Part shown: piece by piece, positions 54,090 through 61,890 of the stretch | How positions within the stretch are numbered: the stretch's first letter is position 1 | Layout: the number at the start of each line of letters is the position of its first letter | DNA from: Marinobacter subterrani | GTDB taxonomy: Bacteria; Pseudomonadota; Gammaproteobacteria; Pseudomonadales; Oleiphilaceae | Direction: 5' to 3' | NCBI RefSeq assembly: GCF_001045555.1 | Contig: NZ_LFBU01000001.1 | Span: 1,364,001-1,428,000 of the forward strand | Length of the DNA stretch: 64,000 bases | Made by a program: the position numbers and the translations under genes | Notes under the pieces: generated by a model | Databases searched by the model: none | What the model was told of the DNA's origin: nothing | The model's input: only the letters and a program-made list of their open reading frames with translations

Positions 54090-54779
54090 TTATCGGAATG
54101 TCACCAGGGCGGGATCTTCCGCTTCCAGGTGGCTGTAGTTATTGAAGACGGCCAGGCTGCGACGGGGCCCGGAGTGAAGAACGCGGGACACACTGGTATT
54201 GGCAATCACGTTGTTCATTTCCAGCGCTTTCCTGTCACTCAGCTCAAGCAGGTGCTGGGCAATGACTGAAATAGGCCCACCGGAAGTGGACACCAGCGTG
54301 TCGCCGCCATCGGTATACTCAATCAGTTCCTCCAGTGCGGTAATCACCCGAGCGCGGAACGCCGGCCAGGTTTCGGTGTAGTCATCATCGAACTCACCGC
54401 TGACCCACCGGGCCATGGCCTTCTCGAACGACTGCTGAAACGCCTTCGCAGGTTTCGGGAAGGAAGCCAGATCCGAAGCCATGCGCTGCCGATCGGCCCA
54501 TTCCGGCCGCAAGCGCTCAACCACCTGCATGTGATCAAACTCATTCAGCCCTTCGACCGCTTGCATATCGGGCAGCGCCTCACCGAAACCGCTGGTGATG
54601 GCTTCAACGGTCTCGCGGTGGCGCTCCATATTGCCGCCAAACACGGCTTTGGGCTGCACCTTGCCCGCCAGCCAGCGGCCAAGCACCCTGCCCTGCTCCC
54701 ACCCGCGGGGCGAGAGCTGGTCATAATTGTCTTCGCCGAAACTGGCCTGGCCGTGGCGCACAAGATAAATCGTCGCCAT
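54090..54779 (-). CDS. Histidine phosphatase family protein (PGAM-like)
   Basis: 229 residues. YLVRHGQASFGEDNYDQLS holds the phospho-acceptor His in the RHG motif; the second His motif appears altered (STSGGPISVIAQ in place of the usual HG). If read this way, full phosphatase activity is doubtful. The start overlaps the kinase stop by 1 bp (TAATG), so it is translationally coupled to it. Its role could be to remove phosphate from pathway intermediates. Confidence 0.82.
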   Translation of the reverse strand: MATIYLVRHGQASFGEDNYDQLSPRGWEQGRVLGRWLAGKVQPKAVFGGNMERHRETVEAITSGFGEALPDMQAVEGLNEFDHMQVVERLRPEWADRQRMASDLASFPKPAKAFQQSFEKAMARWVSGEFDDDYTETWPAFRARVITALEELIEYTDGGDTLVSTSGGPISVIAQHLLELSDRKALEMNNVIANTSVSRVLHSGPRRSLAVFNNYSHLEAEDPALVTFR

Positions 54780-55843
54780 TACAGGGAGCTCTCCGCAATC
54801 AGTCGCTGGCAGCGCTTCTCAAGGTAATTGGCGGCGTGACCAAAGGCCGCAAAGCGCTTGTCTTTGGTCTGACCATGGTAGAAGCGGTAATAGATCTGCT
54901 GGATGATCACCGCCAGCCGGAAAAGGCCATAGATCTCGTAGAAGTCGAAATTGCCGACCTTGAAGCCGGACTGCTCCATGTAATACTCCACCACTTCCTT
55001 TCGGGTGAGCATGCCCGGGCGATGGGTCGGTTGTCGGCGCAGCATCTGGAACGGACCTTCATCGTCCGCCTCAATCCAGTAAGCCAGGCTGTTACCCAGA
55101 TCCATCAGCGGATCACCGATGGTGGCCATCTCCCAGTCCAGCACGCCGATCACCTCGAACGGGTTGTCCGGGTTCAGCACCACGTTGTCGAAGCGGAAAT
55201 CGTTGTGGATCACCACCTGGGCAATGTCGTCGGGCATTTTGTCGTTGAGCCAGCTCATGACCTGCTCGAAGTCGCCCACATCGTCGGTGCGGGACTTGCG
55301 GAAACGGTCACTCCAGCCGCCAATCTGGCGCTGAACGTAGCCCTCGCCCTTGCCCAGTTTATCCAGCCCTGCTGCTTTGGCATCCACCCGGTGAAGATCC
55401 ACCAGTTTGTCGATCACGTTCAGGCAAAGCTTGCGGGTATCGGCTTCGCTGAGCTCAAGATCCTTCGGAAAATCCTGGCGCAAGATGATGCCTTTGAGGC
55501 GCTCCATCACGTAGAAATCGCATCCCAGAACATCATGGTCATCGCAGATGGCGATAATGTTGGGCACGTAGGGATAGACTGGCTTGAGCGCCCGCATGAC
55601 CCTGGCCTCACGCAACATGTCGTGAGCTGACTTGGCGATCTTGCCGAATGGCGGCCGTCGCAAGACCAAGGACCGGTCGCCGTAATCCACCTGATAGGTC
55701 AGGTTCGAGGCGCCACCCGGGTACTGCCGAATTTCCGGCTCGCCTTGCAGATCCGGGATCGCCTGTTTCATGAACCGGTCCACCGCGGCTTTATCCAGCT
55801 CCTCGCCTTCCCGGATGTCCACGGCCTGGTCGATCTGAGTCAT
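54779..55843 (-). CDS. APH-type phosphotransferase, ACAD10/ACAD11 kinase-domain homologue
   Basis: 354 residues. Aminoglycoside phosphotransferase fold. IRQYPGGASNLTYQVDYG is the nucleotide loop, HNDFRFDNVV (His213-Asp215-Asn220) the catalytic loop and LDWEMATIGDP (Asp236) the metal motif. Together with FYVMERLKGI it matches the kinase half of ACAD11 and the levulinate-pathway kinase LvaA. The usual HGD reads HND here. Likely phosphorylates a 4-hydroxyacyl-CoA or similar. Cotranscribed with SDR and phosphatase genes. Confidence 0.85.
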   Translation of the reverse strand: MTQIDQAVDIREGEELDKAAVDRFMKQAIPDLQGEPEIRQYPGGASNLTYQVDYGDRSLVLRRPPFGKIAKSAHDMLREARVMRALKPVYPYVPNIIAICDDHDVLGCDFYVMERLKGIILRQDFPKDLELSEADTRKLCLNVIDKLVDLHRVDAKAAGLDKLGKGEGYVQRQIGGWSDRFRKSRTDDVGDFEQVMSWLNDKMPDDIAQVVIHNDFRFDNVVLNPDNPFEVIGVLDWEMATIGDPLMDLGNSLAYWIEADDEGPFQMLRRQPTHRPGMLTRKEVVEYYMEQSGFKVGNFDFYEIYGLFRLAVIIQQIYYRFYHGQTKDKRFAAFGHAANYLEKRCQRLIAESSL

Positions 55844-55884
55844 TCAGGACTCTCCTCTTGAATCGTCAGTATCCGGCAGCGGCA

Positions 55885-56703
55885 TCAGGCCTTACTGCCT
55901 CCCATCTTGCTCATCCAGCGCTTGCTCTCCTGATGCATCAGCCAGTCAAACGCCCAGGGCGCATGGCGCTTCAGCATCCACATGCGGCGCTCCTTGGCGT
56001 GGGGCAATACCCAGAAGCTTTTGTCTTTTACCGACCGGTAAATATCCTCGGCCACGTCCTCCGCCGTCACCGTGGACCGCTTCATCAGTTTGTTCACATT
56101 CTGCTGGATGCCGGGAATATCCGAGCGCATGCTGCTGGTCAGGTTGGTCTGGAAAAACGCCGGGCACACACAGCTGACATGAATACCGGCATCCCGAAGC
56201 TCCTGACTCAGGGTCTCGGACAGGGCAATTACCCCCGCCTTGGTCACATTGTAGCTATCCATCAGAGGCGCCAGCATCAGCCCGGCCATGGAAGCCACAT
56301 TCACAAACGCCCCGGCGCCCTGCTGTTTGAACTGCGGCGTGAACGCCTTGCAGCCGCGAACCACACCCAACACGTTGATATCGAGAATCCACTCCCAGTC
56401 CGCCATGGTGGTGTCTTCAATGGAGCCGGCAGAAGCAACACCGGCGTTGTTCACCACCACATCCACGCCACCCCACTTCTTCACCAGGTCGTCCCGGACT
56501 TTCTCAAAATCGGTCAGGCGGCGAACATCGCACTCGACAAAGTAGCCCTCGCCACCGGCCGCGTTGATTTCGCTCTCAACCCCAACGCCCTGCTCCGGGT
56601 TGATATCCCCGATACAGACTCTGGCGCCTTCTTTCGCGTACCGCAATGCAATCGCCCGACCGAGGCCGCTGGCCCCGCCGGTTATGAATACTCTCTGTGT
56701 CAT
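55885..56703 (-). CDS. SDR-family oxidoreductase of the ACAD/kinase cluster
   Basis: 272 residues. FITGGASGLGRAIALRYAKE, NNAGVASAG near residue 90, NVASMAG and YNVTKAGVIALSETL as catalytic Ser, Tyr and Lys. Acidic Asp in GDINPEQG favours NAD(H). Starts just after elements B and C, 368 bp from the dehydrogenase gene, and precedes the kinase by 41 bp. Possibly oxidises or reduces the hydroxyl of the pathway substrate, as LvaD does in the levulinate pathway. Confidence 0.85.
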   Translation of the reverse strand: MTQRVFITGGASGLGRAIALRYAKEGARVCIGDINPEQGVGVESEINAAGGEGYFVECDVRRLTDFEKVRDDLVKKWGGVDVVVNNAGVASAGSIEDTTMADWEWILDINVLGVVRGCKAFTPQFKQQGAGAFVNVASMAGLMLAPLMDSYNVTKAGVIALSETLSQELRDAGIHVSCVCPAFFQTNLTSSMRSDIPGIQQNVNKLMKRSTVTAEDVAEDIYRSVKDKSFWVLPHAKERRMWMLKRHAPWAFDWLMHQESKRWMSKMGGSKA

Positions 56704-56753
56704 CGCTGTTTTTCTCCGTCAGGTTTGGAGTTCTTGCTCTTTTTTTGGTGCAA

Positions 56754-56866
56754 GAGCTGCTACCGGGTAGGCCTTTCCAAAACACGCTGTGAATACGTCC
56801 ATGTACGCTCTGCTCCGCCATCCATGGCTCCGCAAGGTTTTGGAAAGGCCTACCCGGCAACAGCTC
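56754..56866 (-). repeat. Intergenic stem-loop element B
   Basis: Left arm 56754-56783 and right arm 56837-56866 are a 30-bp inverted repeat with two mismatches (arm includes GGGTAGGCCTTTCCAAAAC). They enclose a 53-nt core, which on the minus strand reads GCGGAGCCATGGATGGC and TACATGGACGTATTCACAGC. Its core matches element C in opposite orientation, with 23 identical bases (56812-56834). Confidence 0.9.
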
Positions 56867-56937
56867 CCGAACTTTCGAGTTAGCTGATCTGCATCTGCAT
56901 CCCCAAAACCGGCAGACCACTCCAAAGTTTGAAGGAG

Positions 56938-57043
56938 CGGGTGGGGACAGGTTTCTGAAACTGTGCGGAGCCATGGATGGCGGAGCCCAAGCGTCACAGG
57001 GATGTGCCGCAAGGAGCGTGTTTCAGAAACCTGTCCCCACCCG
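56938..57043 (+). repeat. Intergenic stem-loop element C
   Basis: Left arm 56938-56961 and right arm 57020-57043 are a perfect 24-bp inverted repeat (arm CGGGTGGGGACAGG followed by TTTCTGAAAC). They enclose a 58-nt core with GCGGAGCCATGGATGGCGG. Located 27 bp after the dehydrogenase stop and in opposite orientation to B. Confidence 0.9.
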
Positions 57044-57070
57044 ATCCCCGCACCAAATGTCGAATACTGA

Positions 57071-58282
57071 TCAGGATTTGTACTTCCGGAGTTCCAGCCG
57101 AGCCACCATGGCCCGGTGAACCTCATCAGGCCCGTCGGCCAAACGCAAAACCCGAGCATAGGCGAACAATTGCGTGAGCGGGAAGTCATCATCACTGACA
57201 CCGGCACCACCGTGAATCTGAATGGCCTGATCGACAATGGTCTGCAGCATGGACGGAACCACCGCCTTGATCATCGAGACCTCCTGCAACGCCCCCATGA
57301 TGCCCTTGGTGTCCAGCGCCCAGGCGCATTTCAGCGTCAGCAGCCGCGCCTGCTCAATGGCCATACGGGCATTGGCAATAATGTCCGGGTTACCGCCCAG
57401 CTTGGCGATCGGTCGCCCGAAGGCCTCACGAGTGGTGGCACGCTTGATCAGAAGCTCCAGTGTGCGCTCCGCCGCGCCAATCGCCCGCATGCAGTGGTGC
57501 ACGCGGCCCGGCCCCAGACGGCCCTGGGCAATCTCAAACCCGCGACCCGGGCCGGCGATGAACGCGCTCCTGGGCAGGCGGACGTTGTCGAACAGTACCT
57601 CGCCATGGCCGTACGGCTCGTCGTATTCACCGAATACCGGCAGCATACGTTCAATCTTCACGCCCGGGGTATCCAGCGGCACCAACACCATCGAGTGACG
57701 GCGGTGCTTGTGGGCATCCGGGTCTGTCAGGCCCATGAAGATGGCGACTTTACAATTCGGGTGTCCGATACCGGTACTCCACCACTTACGACCGTTCAGA
57801 ACCACTTCGTCGCCTTCGACAATGGCGGTGGCTTCCATATTGGTGGCATCGGCAGAAGCAACCGCCGGCTCGGTCATGCAGAAGGCGGAGCGGATTTCGC
57901 CGCTGAGCAACCGGGGCAGCCACTCGGCTTTCTGCTCTTCCGAGCCATAGTGGATCAGCACTTCCATATTGCCGGTGTCCGGTGCGTTGCAGTTGAAGAT
58001 CTCCGGCGCGATAAAGCTGCGCCCGGTTTCCTCGGCAATGAGGGCGTAGTCGGAATTCAGCAGGCCGCACCCGTACTTCTCGTCCGGGAAAAATATGTTC
58101 CAGAGCCCCTCGGCCCTGGCCTTCTCCTTCAGCTCCCGGATAACCGGCAGCACCACCCAGCGGTTTTCCAGGCTTCGAAGCTCGCTGTGGTACTGCTCCT
58201 CAATGGGAAAAATCTCATCCTTCATGAATTGCTTCACGCGGTTGAGGTAATCCTGGCCTTTCTCGGAAATATTGAAATCCAT
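57071..58282 (-). CDS. ACAD10/ACAD11-type acyl-CoA dehydrogenase
   Basis: 403 residues of the acyl-CoA dehydrogenase fold. Signatures close to animal ACAD11: NAPDTGNMEVL (99-109), FCMTEPAVASADATN (134-148), GRGFEIAQGRLGPGRVHHCM and RLADGPDEVH (380-389). ACAD10/11 do not act on plain fatty acyl-CoA; they convert 4-phospho-acyl-CoA to enoyl-CoA after phosphorylation by a fused kinase. Here the kinase is a separate gene. First gene of the operon; divergent from a LysR gene. Confidence 0.88.
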   Translation of the reverse strand: MDFNISEKGQDYLNRVKQFMKDEIFPIEEQYHSELRSLENRWVVLPVIRELKEKARAEGLWNIFFPDEKYGCGLLNSDYALIAEETGRSFIAPEIFNCNAPDTGNMEVLIHYGSEEQKAEWLPRLLSGEIRSAFCMTEPAVASADATNMEATAIVEGDEVVLNGRKWWSTGIGHPNCKVAIFMGLTDPDAHKHRRHSMVLVPLDTPGVKIERMLPVFGEYDEPYGHGEVLFDNVRLPRSAFIAGPGRGFEIAQGRLGPGRVHHCMRAIGAAERTLELLIKRATTREAFGRPIAKLGGNPDIIANARMAIEQARLLTLKCAWALDTKGIMGALQEVSMIKAVVPSMLQTIVDQAIQIHGGAGVSDDDFPLTQLFAYARVLRLADGPDEVHRAMVARLELRKYKS

Positions 58283-58426
58283 CGCCGTATCCTCGCTGAC
58301 AGTTGCACGGTGGCGTGCACGGAATAATCACGTTGAAACCAGTCTAGGGAGGACTTAACTATTACGCGACTGAATTATTCTTATCGTTTATTATTAGCGA
58401 AACTTATCCACAAACGGACCTTGATC
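58283..58426. promoter_or_regulatory. Divergent promoter region of the ACAD cluster and LysR gene
   Basis: The 144-bp gap is AT-rich near the LysR side, with inverted GAATAAT (58321-58327) and ATTATTC (58374-58380) sequences and further TTATTATTAG runs. LysR proteins usually bind such gaps. I cannot define the exact operator. Confidence 0.4.
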
Positions 58427-59320
58427 ATGGCCCTGAACCGCCTGGATCTGAACCTGCTGCATGTTTTTGACACCATCTACCGGGAAGGCAGTCTGACCCG
58501 CGCCGCCCGGGCCCTGCACCTGACCCAGCCGGCGGTCAGCCACTCGCTGTCCCGGCTGCGGGATCATTTTGATGACCCGCTGTTTACCCGCCAGGGCAAC
58601 CAGATGGTACCGACGCCCCTGGCCCGGCGGTTCCTGGAATCCATGCGGCCGGGCCTGACCCAGATCCAGGGGGCGGTAAACCAGTTCCATGCCTTTGATC
58701 CGGCCACCCAGCGCAAGACCTATTCGCTCGGCTTGCGGGATATTCTCGAATCCACCTTCCTGCCCCACCTGATGGCAAGGCTGGACGCCTACCCGGAACT
58801 GGAGATTGTGAGTCAGCGCGTGGCGCGGCGGGATATGGCGACGCAACTGGCCGCCGGCAAACTGGATTTTGCGGTCGATGTTCTGCTGCCGGTCAGTAAC
58901 CAGACCGCCCACGAGCTGCTGCGCCGGGACCGGCTGGTGGTACTTGCCCGGGAGGGACACCCGCTGGCGGCGAAAACGTTGGATATGGCGGGGTATCTGT
59001 CTGCAAAGCACGTTCTGGTGTCTTCACGCACCGAAGGGCCGGGGATTGAGGATTTCGAGCTGTCGAGGCTGGGCGTTCAGCGCAGCATCCGGCTGCGCTG
59101 CCAGCACTACTATGCGGCCTGCCGGGTGGTTGAGGATACTGACCTGCTGCTGACTATGCCGGAAGCCTATGCCCGGATCATCGCCGAGCGGGCAGACATC
59201 CGGATTATGGCTCCGCCAGCGGAGCTTCCGTCGATTGATGTGCATCTTTACTGGCACAAAGCCTATGAGAAAGAACCCGCGTTAATCTGGTTTCGGGAAC
59301 AGCTCAAGGCAATCAGCTAA
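58427..59320 (+). CDS. LysR-family regulator of the ACAD cluster
   Basis: 297 residues. Winged helix-turn-helix (LNLLHVFDTIYREGSLTRAA, QPAVSHSLSRLRDHF) and an effector domain of NodD/NahR type. Divergent from the acyl-CoA dehydrogenase operon 144 bp away, so it presumably regulates it with a substrate-derived inducer. ATG at 58427 chosen; a TTG two codons upstream is weaker. Confidence 0.87.
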   Translation: MALNRLDLNLLHVFDTIYREGSLTRAARALHLTQPAVSHSLSRLRDHFDDPLFTRQGNQMVPTPLARRFLESMRPGLTQIQGAVNQFHAFDPATQRKTYSLGLRDILESTFLPHLMARLDAYPELEIVSQRVARRDMATQLAAGKLDFAVDVLLPVSNQTAHELLRRDRLVVLAREGHPLAAKTLDMAGYLSAKHVLVSSRTEGPGIEDFELSRLGVQRSIRLRCQHYYAACRVVEDTDLLLTMPEAYARIIAERADIRIMAPPAELPSIDVHLYWHKAYEKEPALIWFREQLKAIS

Positions 59321-59323
59321 TGG

Positions 59324-59680
59324 CTAATACGCGCCCACGGCCACCAGAAAACCGAAAAAACCGGCGGCGGTGATGGCCAGTGACGCCAGAACGATGGCAA
59401 GGCCCCACCAGATCGCGCTGGCATCGGAAATGCCGACATCGTGGCCCCGCAGGGTTCGGTAAAAGGCCCAGGGGCCGAGAACAAACGCTCCCACAACGGC
59501 AAAAACCAGCCCCACGCTGATGCCAGCGAAAGTCCAGGTGGCCAGCACCATGGCGCGATCTTTTACCTGGTCAGTAACGCCATGGCGCTCGAGGAATTTC
59601 TGGCAGAAAAACCAGATCAGGGCGAACAGGACAATAACGAAAACCAGCCCGCCAACAATGGTTATGATTCGGTAGAGCAA
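59324..59680 (-). CDS. Small membrane protein of unknown family
   Basis: 118 residues with three hydrophobic spans: IITIVGGLVFVIVLFALIWF, WTFAGISVGLVFAVVGAFVL and AIVLASLAITAAGFFGFLVA. A charged loop (RHGVTDQVKDRAM) separates the first two. I do not recognise a family. Upstream of it on the same strand, 29 bp away, is the EAL gene. Convergent with LysR. Confidence 0.6.
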   Translation of the reverse strand: MLYRIITIVGGLVFVIVLFALIWFFCQKFLERHGVTDQVKDRAMVLATWTFAGISVGLVFAVVGAFVLGPWAFYRTLRGHDVGISDASAIWWGLAIVLASLAITAAGFFGFLVAVGAY

Positions 59681-59709
59681 GGGGTCAGTCCTGTCAGTTC
59701 AAAAACGGC

Positions 59710-60480
59710 TCACGCCGGAAACACAGGCTCCGGGAGACACTCAAAGCCGGGCTTGGCGAACAGATAACCCTGGTACAGGTTTATGCCCTGGGAGCGCAAC
59801 CAGAAGTACTCTTCCTTGGTTTCCACGCCCTCGGCGATAATCTGGCCGCCCAGTTGTTTCATCATGGTGATAATACCCGCCACGACCGCCTGCTTGTTCG
59901 GCTCTTCATGAACATTGCGAATCAGAGCCATGTCCAGTTTAAGAAGATTTGGCGGACTGGCAATCATGATGTTGTAGCGGGAGAAGCCTGCCCCGAAATC
60001 ATCGATCGCGGTACTGAAACCCATTTCCTGATAGGCCTCGATGATAGACACCAGATGGTCCACCGAGGTTGAGGTGAGGTTTTCGTCCTCTGTCAGCTCA
60101 AAAATAATCTTGCGGGTGTCGAAATTGTAGGTTTTGGCCGCAGCCAGGGTGGTTCGGATGCAGTATTCGGCACGGTACACGGCGTTGGGCATGAAGTTGA
60201 TGCTGAGCATCGTTTCCATGCCGAGTTTTGAGGCGAGTTTTACCGCTTTTACCCGGCACACCTGGTCGAACGCATACCGGTTCTGGTCGTTCACCCTGGA
60301 AAGCACGCTCATGGCACCCTGCCCTTCCGTACCACGCACCAGTGCCTCGTAGGCGTAAACAGACTTGTTCAGTACATCCACAATGGGTTGGAACGCAAAG
60401 GTGAAGGAGAAATCCAACCCTGTGCCACAGGCGCATTGCTCACAGTGAGACTCATCAAAAAGTACGGCGGGCTGGTTCAC
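59710..60480 (-). CDS. EAL-domain cyclic di-GMP phosphodiesterase
   Basis: 256 residues, a lone EAL domain. Catalytic positions are present: Glu in YEALVRG, Asn in SINFMPN, Glu in FELTEDEN, AIDDFGAGFS, Lys and Asp in LKLDMALIRN, Glu in IAEGVETKEE and Gln in YQGYLFAKP. An N-terminal Cys/His-rich stretch (DESHCEQCACGTG) could bind metal or sense redox. It should hydrolyse cyclic di-GMP to pGpG. Confidence 0.88.
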   Translation of the reverse strand: MNQPAVLFDESHCEQCACGTGLDFSFTFAFQPIVDVLNKSVYAYEALVRGTEGQGAMSVLSRVNDQNRYAFDQVCRVKAVKLASKLGMETMLSINFMPNAVYRAEYCIRTTLAAAKTYNFDTRKIIFELTEDENLTSTSVDHLVSIIEAYQEMGFSTAIDDFGAGFSRYNIMIASPPNLLKLDMALIRNVHEEPNKQAVVAGIITMMKQLGGQIIAEGVETKEEYFWLRSQGINLYQGYLFAKPGFECLPEPVFPA

Positions 60481-60673
60481 TTCAACTCCTGGACTTCAAT
60501 TCTGGCGGTTGTGCGATGTCGATAAGGCGTATTTTCAACTCACTATAGCCGTGATCTTTTTACCGGTAAAACCAATTACGGTTAAAGCGTGTAAAACGCT
60601 GGCATACCCCGATCACATGACTAAACTGGGGTTTGCTGCTTATACGAGTCTGTTCATAAAAGGAGTCTCCCGA

Positions 60674-61828
60674 ATGGCCAAAACTACCCGAATCGCAGTC
60701 ACCCCGGGCGATGGCATTGGCCCTGAAGTCGTGGCCGAAGCTGTACGCTGCCTGGAAACCCTGCGCGCCAGGCACAGCCTTGATATGGAGTGGGCGCGAT
60801 TCCCCTGGCCGTCCCATGCCTGGCACGAAGAGCACGGAGAATCCATGCCGCAGGACGCGCTGGATCAGTTGCAGAAATACGATGCCATTCTGCTGGGCGC
60901 TCTGGGTGATCCCGGCCCTGTGGATGATCCGGACCGCTATCTGCTGTCCGACAGCGTTTCCCTGGCACCACTGCTGGATATGCGCAAGGGCTTTGACCAA
61001 TGGGTCTGCGAGCGCCCGGCAAGGCTGCTTCCCGGCGCCCGCCAGTACCTGGCCGATGAGCGGGCCAAGGACATTGACATGCTGGTGATCCGGGAAAACT
61101 CCGAAGGGGAGTACGTCAGCCAGGGTGGCCGCCTGCGCAAAGGTACGCCCGATGAAGTGGCGACCCAGATCGAGGTGTTTACCCGAAAGGCCACCGACCG
61201 GATCATCCGGTATGGCTTTGAACAGGCCCGCAACCGGGCAACCAACCGGGTCAATGAAGGCCGGACCCGCACGTTCAAAACACTCGATGGCCGCACCTGC
61301 GAAAGCCAGGTCTGCCTGGTCACCAAACGCAATGCCCTGCGCTACTGGGGCGACATGTACACCGAGGCCTTCGAAGCCATCAGCAAGGAATACCCGGATG
61401 TGGCGACTCACCATGAACTGGTCGACGCCGCCTGCATGAAGTTTGTGCAGAGCCCCTGGGCCTTTGACGTGGTGGTTGCCAGCAACCTGCAGGGCGACAT
61501 ACTTACTGATCTCGCTGCCGTGCTTTCCGGCGGCATGGGCGTGGCGCCTTCGTGCAACCTGAACCCCACCAATCCGGACATGCCTTCCATGTTCGAGCCA
61601 ACCCACGGGAGTGCGCCGGACATTGCCGGACAGGGACTCGCCGACCCGACCGCGATGCTGTTCACCACGGCGCGCATGCTGGAATGGCTCGGCCGAAAGG
61701 ACCCAAAAATTGCTGCGGCTGGCAAGGAATTGTTCGATGCAGTCGCGGCAGACCTCGCCGAGAATGCCGGAACCCGGCGGGGTACTCACGAAATCGGGGC
61801 TGCGATCCGCAAGCGCCTGTCAGAATGA
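60674..61828 (+). CDS. Isopropylmalate/tartrate/D-malate dehydrogenase family enzyme
   Basis: 384 residues. Beta-decarboxylating dehydrogenase fold. ITP-like start (AVTPGDGIGPEVVAEAVRCL), LLGALGDPG, LVIRENSEGEYV and FEPTHGSAPDIAGQGLADPT. The RENSEGEY loop is of the tartrate/D-malate dehydrogenase (TtuC/DmlA) type more than LeuB. ATG at 60674 preceded by AAAGGAG. The real substrate is not determined. Confidence 0.85.
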   Translation: MAKTTRIAVTPGDGIGPEVVAEAVRCLETLRARHSLDMEWARFPWPSHAWHEEHGESMPQDALDQLQKYDAILLGALGDPGPVDDPDRYLLSDSVSLAPLLDMRKGFDQWVCERPARLLPGARQYLADERAKDIDMLVIRENSEGEYVSQGGRLRKGTPDEVATQIEVFTRKATDRIIRYGFEQARNRATNRVNEGRTRTFKTLDGRTCESQVCLVTKRNALRYWGDMYTEAFEAISKEYPDVATHHELVDAACMKFVQSPWAFDVVVASNLQGDILTDLAAVLSGGMGVAPSCNLNPTNPDMPSMFEPTHGSAPDIAGQGLADPTAMLFTTARMLEWLGRKDPKIAAAGKELFDAVAADLAENAGTRRGTHEIGAAIRKRLSE

Positions 61829-61890
61829 CGCCGGATTGTGCCAAGGCGCTCTGCAACCCTTCAGGTCGGAGCGCCTGACCTACGGCGTCA
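61826..61890. terminator. Two-level palindrome spanning stop codon to stop codon
   Basis: Outer stem TGACGCCG (61826-61833) pairs with CGGCGTCA (61883-61890); inner stem AGGCGCTC (61844-61851) pairs with GAGCGCCT (61869-61876). The outer arms begin and end at the TGA codons of the two convergent genes. Probably a bidirectional terminator, though there is no T-run. Confidence 0.6.

Larger units (their letters stand above)
56704..57070. other. Gene-free stretch between SDR and acyl-CoA dehydrogenase
   Basis: This 367-bp gap has no supported gene. It holds stem-loop elements B and C back to back, 71 bp apart. Short open frames here merely read through the arms and cores of the elements. The minus-strand operon must cross both palindromes to connect the dehydrogenase with the downstream SDR. 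Confidence 0.85.

Noticed and set aside
55858..56883. A 341-codon plus-strand frame overlapping the SDR and element B
   Set aside because: It reads the SDR antisense and then the palindrome. No motif and no conserved start.
56719..57237. Minus-strand ORFs reading through elements B and C
   Set aside because: Peptides such as RAYMDVFTACFGKAYP come from the conserved cores and arms, recur only because the element recurs, and run into the dehydrogenase gene antisense.
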